Assembly (NCBI GenBank): GCA_030754315.1
Contig: JASMAO010000118.1
Coordinates: forward strand, 1-6,275
DNA from: SAR202 cluster bacterium
Lineage (GTDB): Bacteria; Chloroflexota; Dehalococcoidia; Lucifugimonadales; JASMAO01
DNA length: 6,275 bases
Reading direction: 5' to 3'
Part shown: one piece after another, positions 5,987 through 6,275 of the stretch
Layout of the letters: every line of letters begins with the position of its first letter
How positions within the stretch are numbered: the stretch's first letter is position 1
The notes under the pieces: model-generated
The model's input: only the letters and a program-made list of their open reading frames with translations
The model's database searches: none
Told to the model about the DNA's origin: nothing
Made by a program: the position numbers and the translations under genes

Positions 5987-6275
5987 CTAAAGCATAGATA
6001 CGCGTGAACGATTCTTCACAAGCAAATAAACAAAAAATGGTGCGCCAAACATTGCGGTGACGATACCGACGCGCAACTCAGCGGGGGATAAAATAATTCT
6101 TGCTGCAGTGTCAGCAACTAGCAAAAATAAGCCCCCAGCAAGAGCACTTAAAGGCAAAAGAACACGATGGTCAGCCCCCACGATAAGGCGCATAACGTGA
6201 GGAACAACAAGTCCGACAAACGCTATAATTCCGGAAAAAGCGACTGCTGCACCCGTGATGAGCGAAGCTGAAATC
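5987..6275 (-). CDS. FecCD/BtuC-type ABC importer permease, C-terminal part only
   Basis: Only the last 95 residues are in the window; the start lies beyond the right edge. The frame is open to the edge, beginning ISASLITGAAVAFSG. The conserved GLVVPHVMRLIVGADHR stretch is the hallmark of this family, where it forms the cytoplasmic coupling region that touches the ATPase. It is followed by a helix LPLSALAGGLFLLVADTAAR, then LRVGIVTAMFGAPFFVYLLV, the typical final helix, and a short basic tail. No defect is visible in this part. It is the first visible gene of a permease, binding protein, ATPase operon. Family members carry cobalamin, haem or ferric siderophores, and this fragment alone does not decide which. 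Confidence 0.95.
   Translation of the reverse strand, partial: ISASLITGAAVAFSGIIAFVGLVVPHVMRLIVGADHRVLLPLSALAGGLFLLVADTAARIILSPAELRVGIVTAMFGAPFFVYLLVKNRSRVSML

Overview
The window looks like bacterial chromosome of moderate GC, with an AT-rich gap in the middle. It carries parts of two membrane transport systems and one phosphatase gene. The protein style suggests a Chloroflexota-like lineage, perhaps marine SAR202 or Dehalococcoidia. The clues are a large FtsX-type permease with a motif-rich start, an iron-complex/B12-type ATPase with an extra C-terminal domain, and a lipoprotein with a long Ser/Thr/Pro linker. This placement rests on recalled family resemblance, not on a search.

Left part (1-2606, minus strand): a two-gene ABC unit of the MacB/LolD type. 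A complete ATPase (1896-2606) is followed after 29 bp by a large FtsX-family permease (1-1866), whose C-terminus lies beyond the left edge. The cargo cannot be read from the sequence; lipoprotein, lipid or peptide export or extraction would fit the family.

Middle (2607-3396): a 202-bp AT-rich divergent spacer holds a perfect 7+7 bp dyad and other short repeats. It separates the leftward ABC unit from the only plus-strand gene, a histidine phosphatase (2809-3396) of the CobC/phosphoglycerate mutase-like type.

Right part (3412-6275, minus strand): a tightly packed importer operon in the order permease (partial at the right edge), substrate-binding lipoprotein, ATPase. It belongs to the FecCD/BtuCDF class, which imports cobalamin, haem or siderophores. 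The ATPase carries about 145 extra C-terminal residues. The operon converges on the phosphatase gene with only 15 bp between the two stop codons.

A plausible joint reading is corrinoid uptake by the BtuCDF-like importer, with the neighbouring phosphatase acting in nucleotide-loop salvage (alpha-ribazole phosphate dephosphorylation). The substrate is inferred from family and context and is not proven. I saw no RNA genes, CRISPR array, insertion sequence or recognisable cobalamin riboswitch. The importer operon's promoter would lie beyond the right edge.
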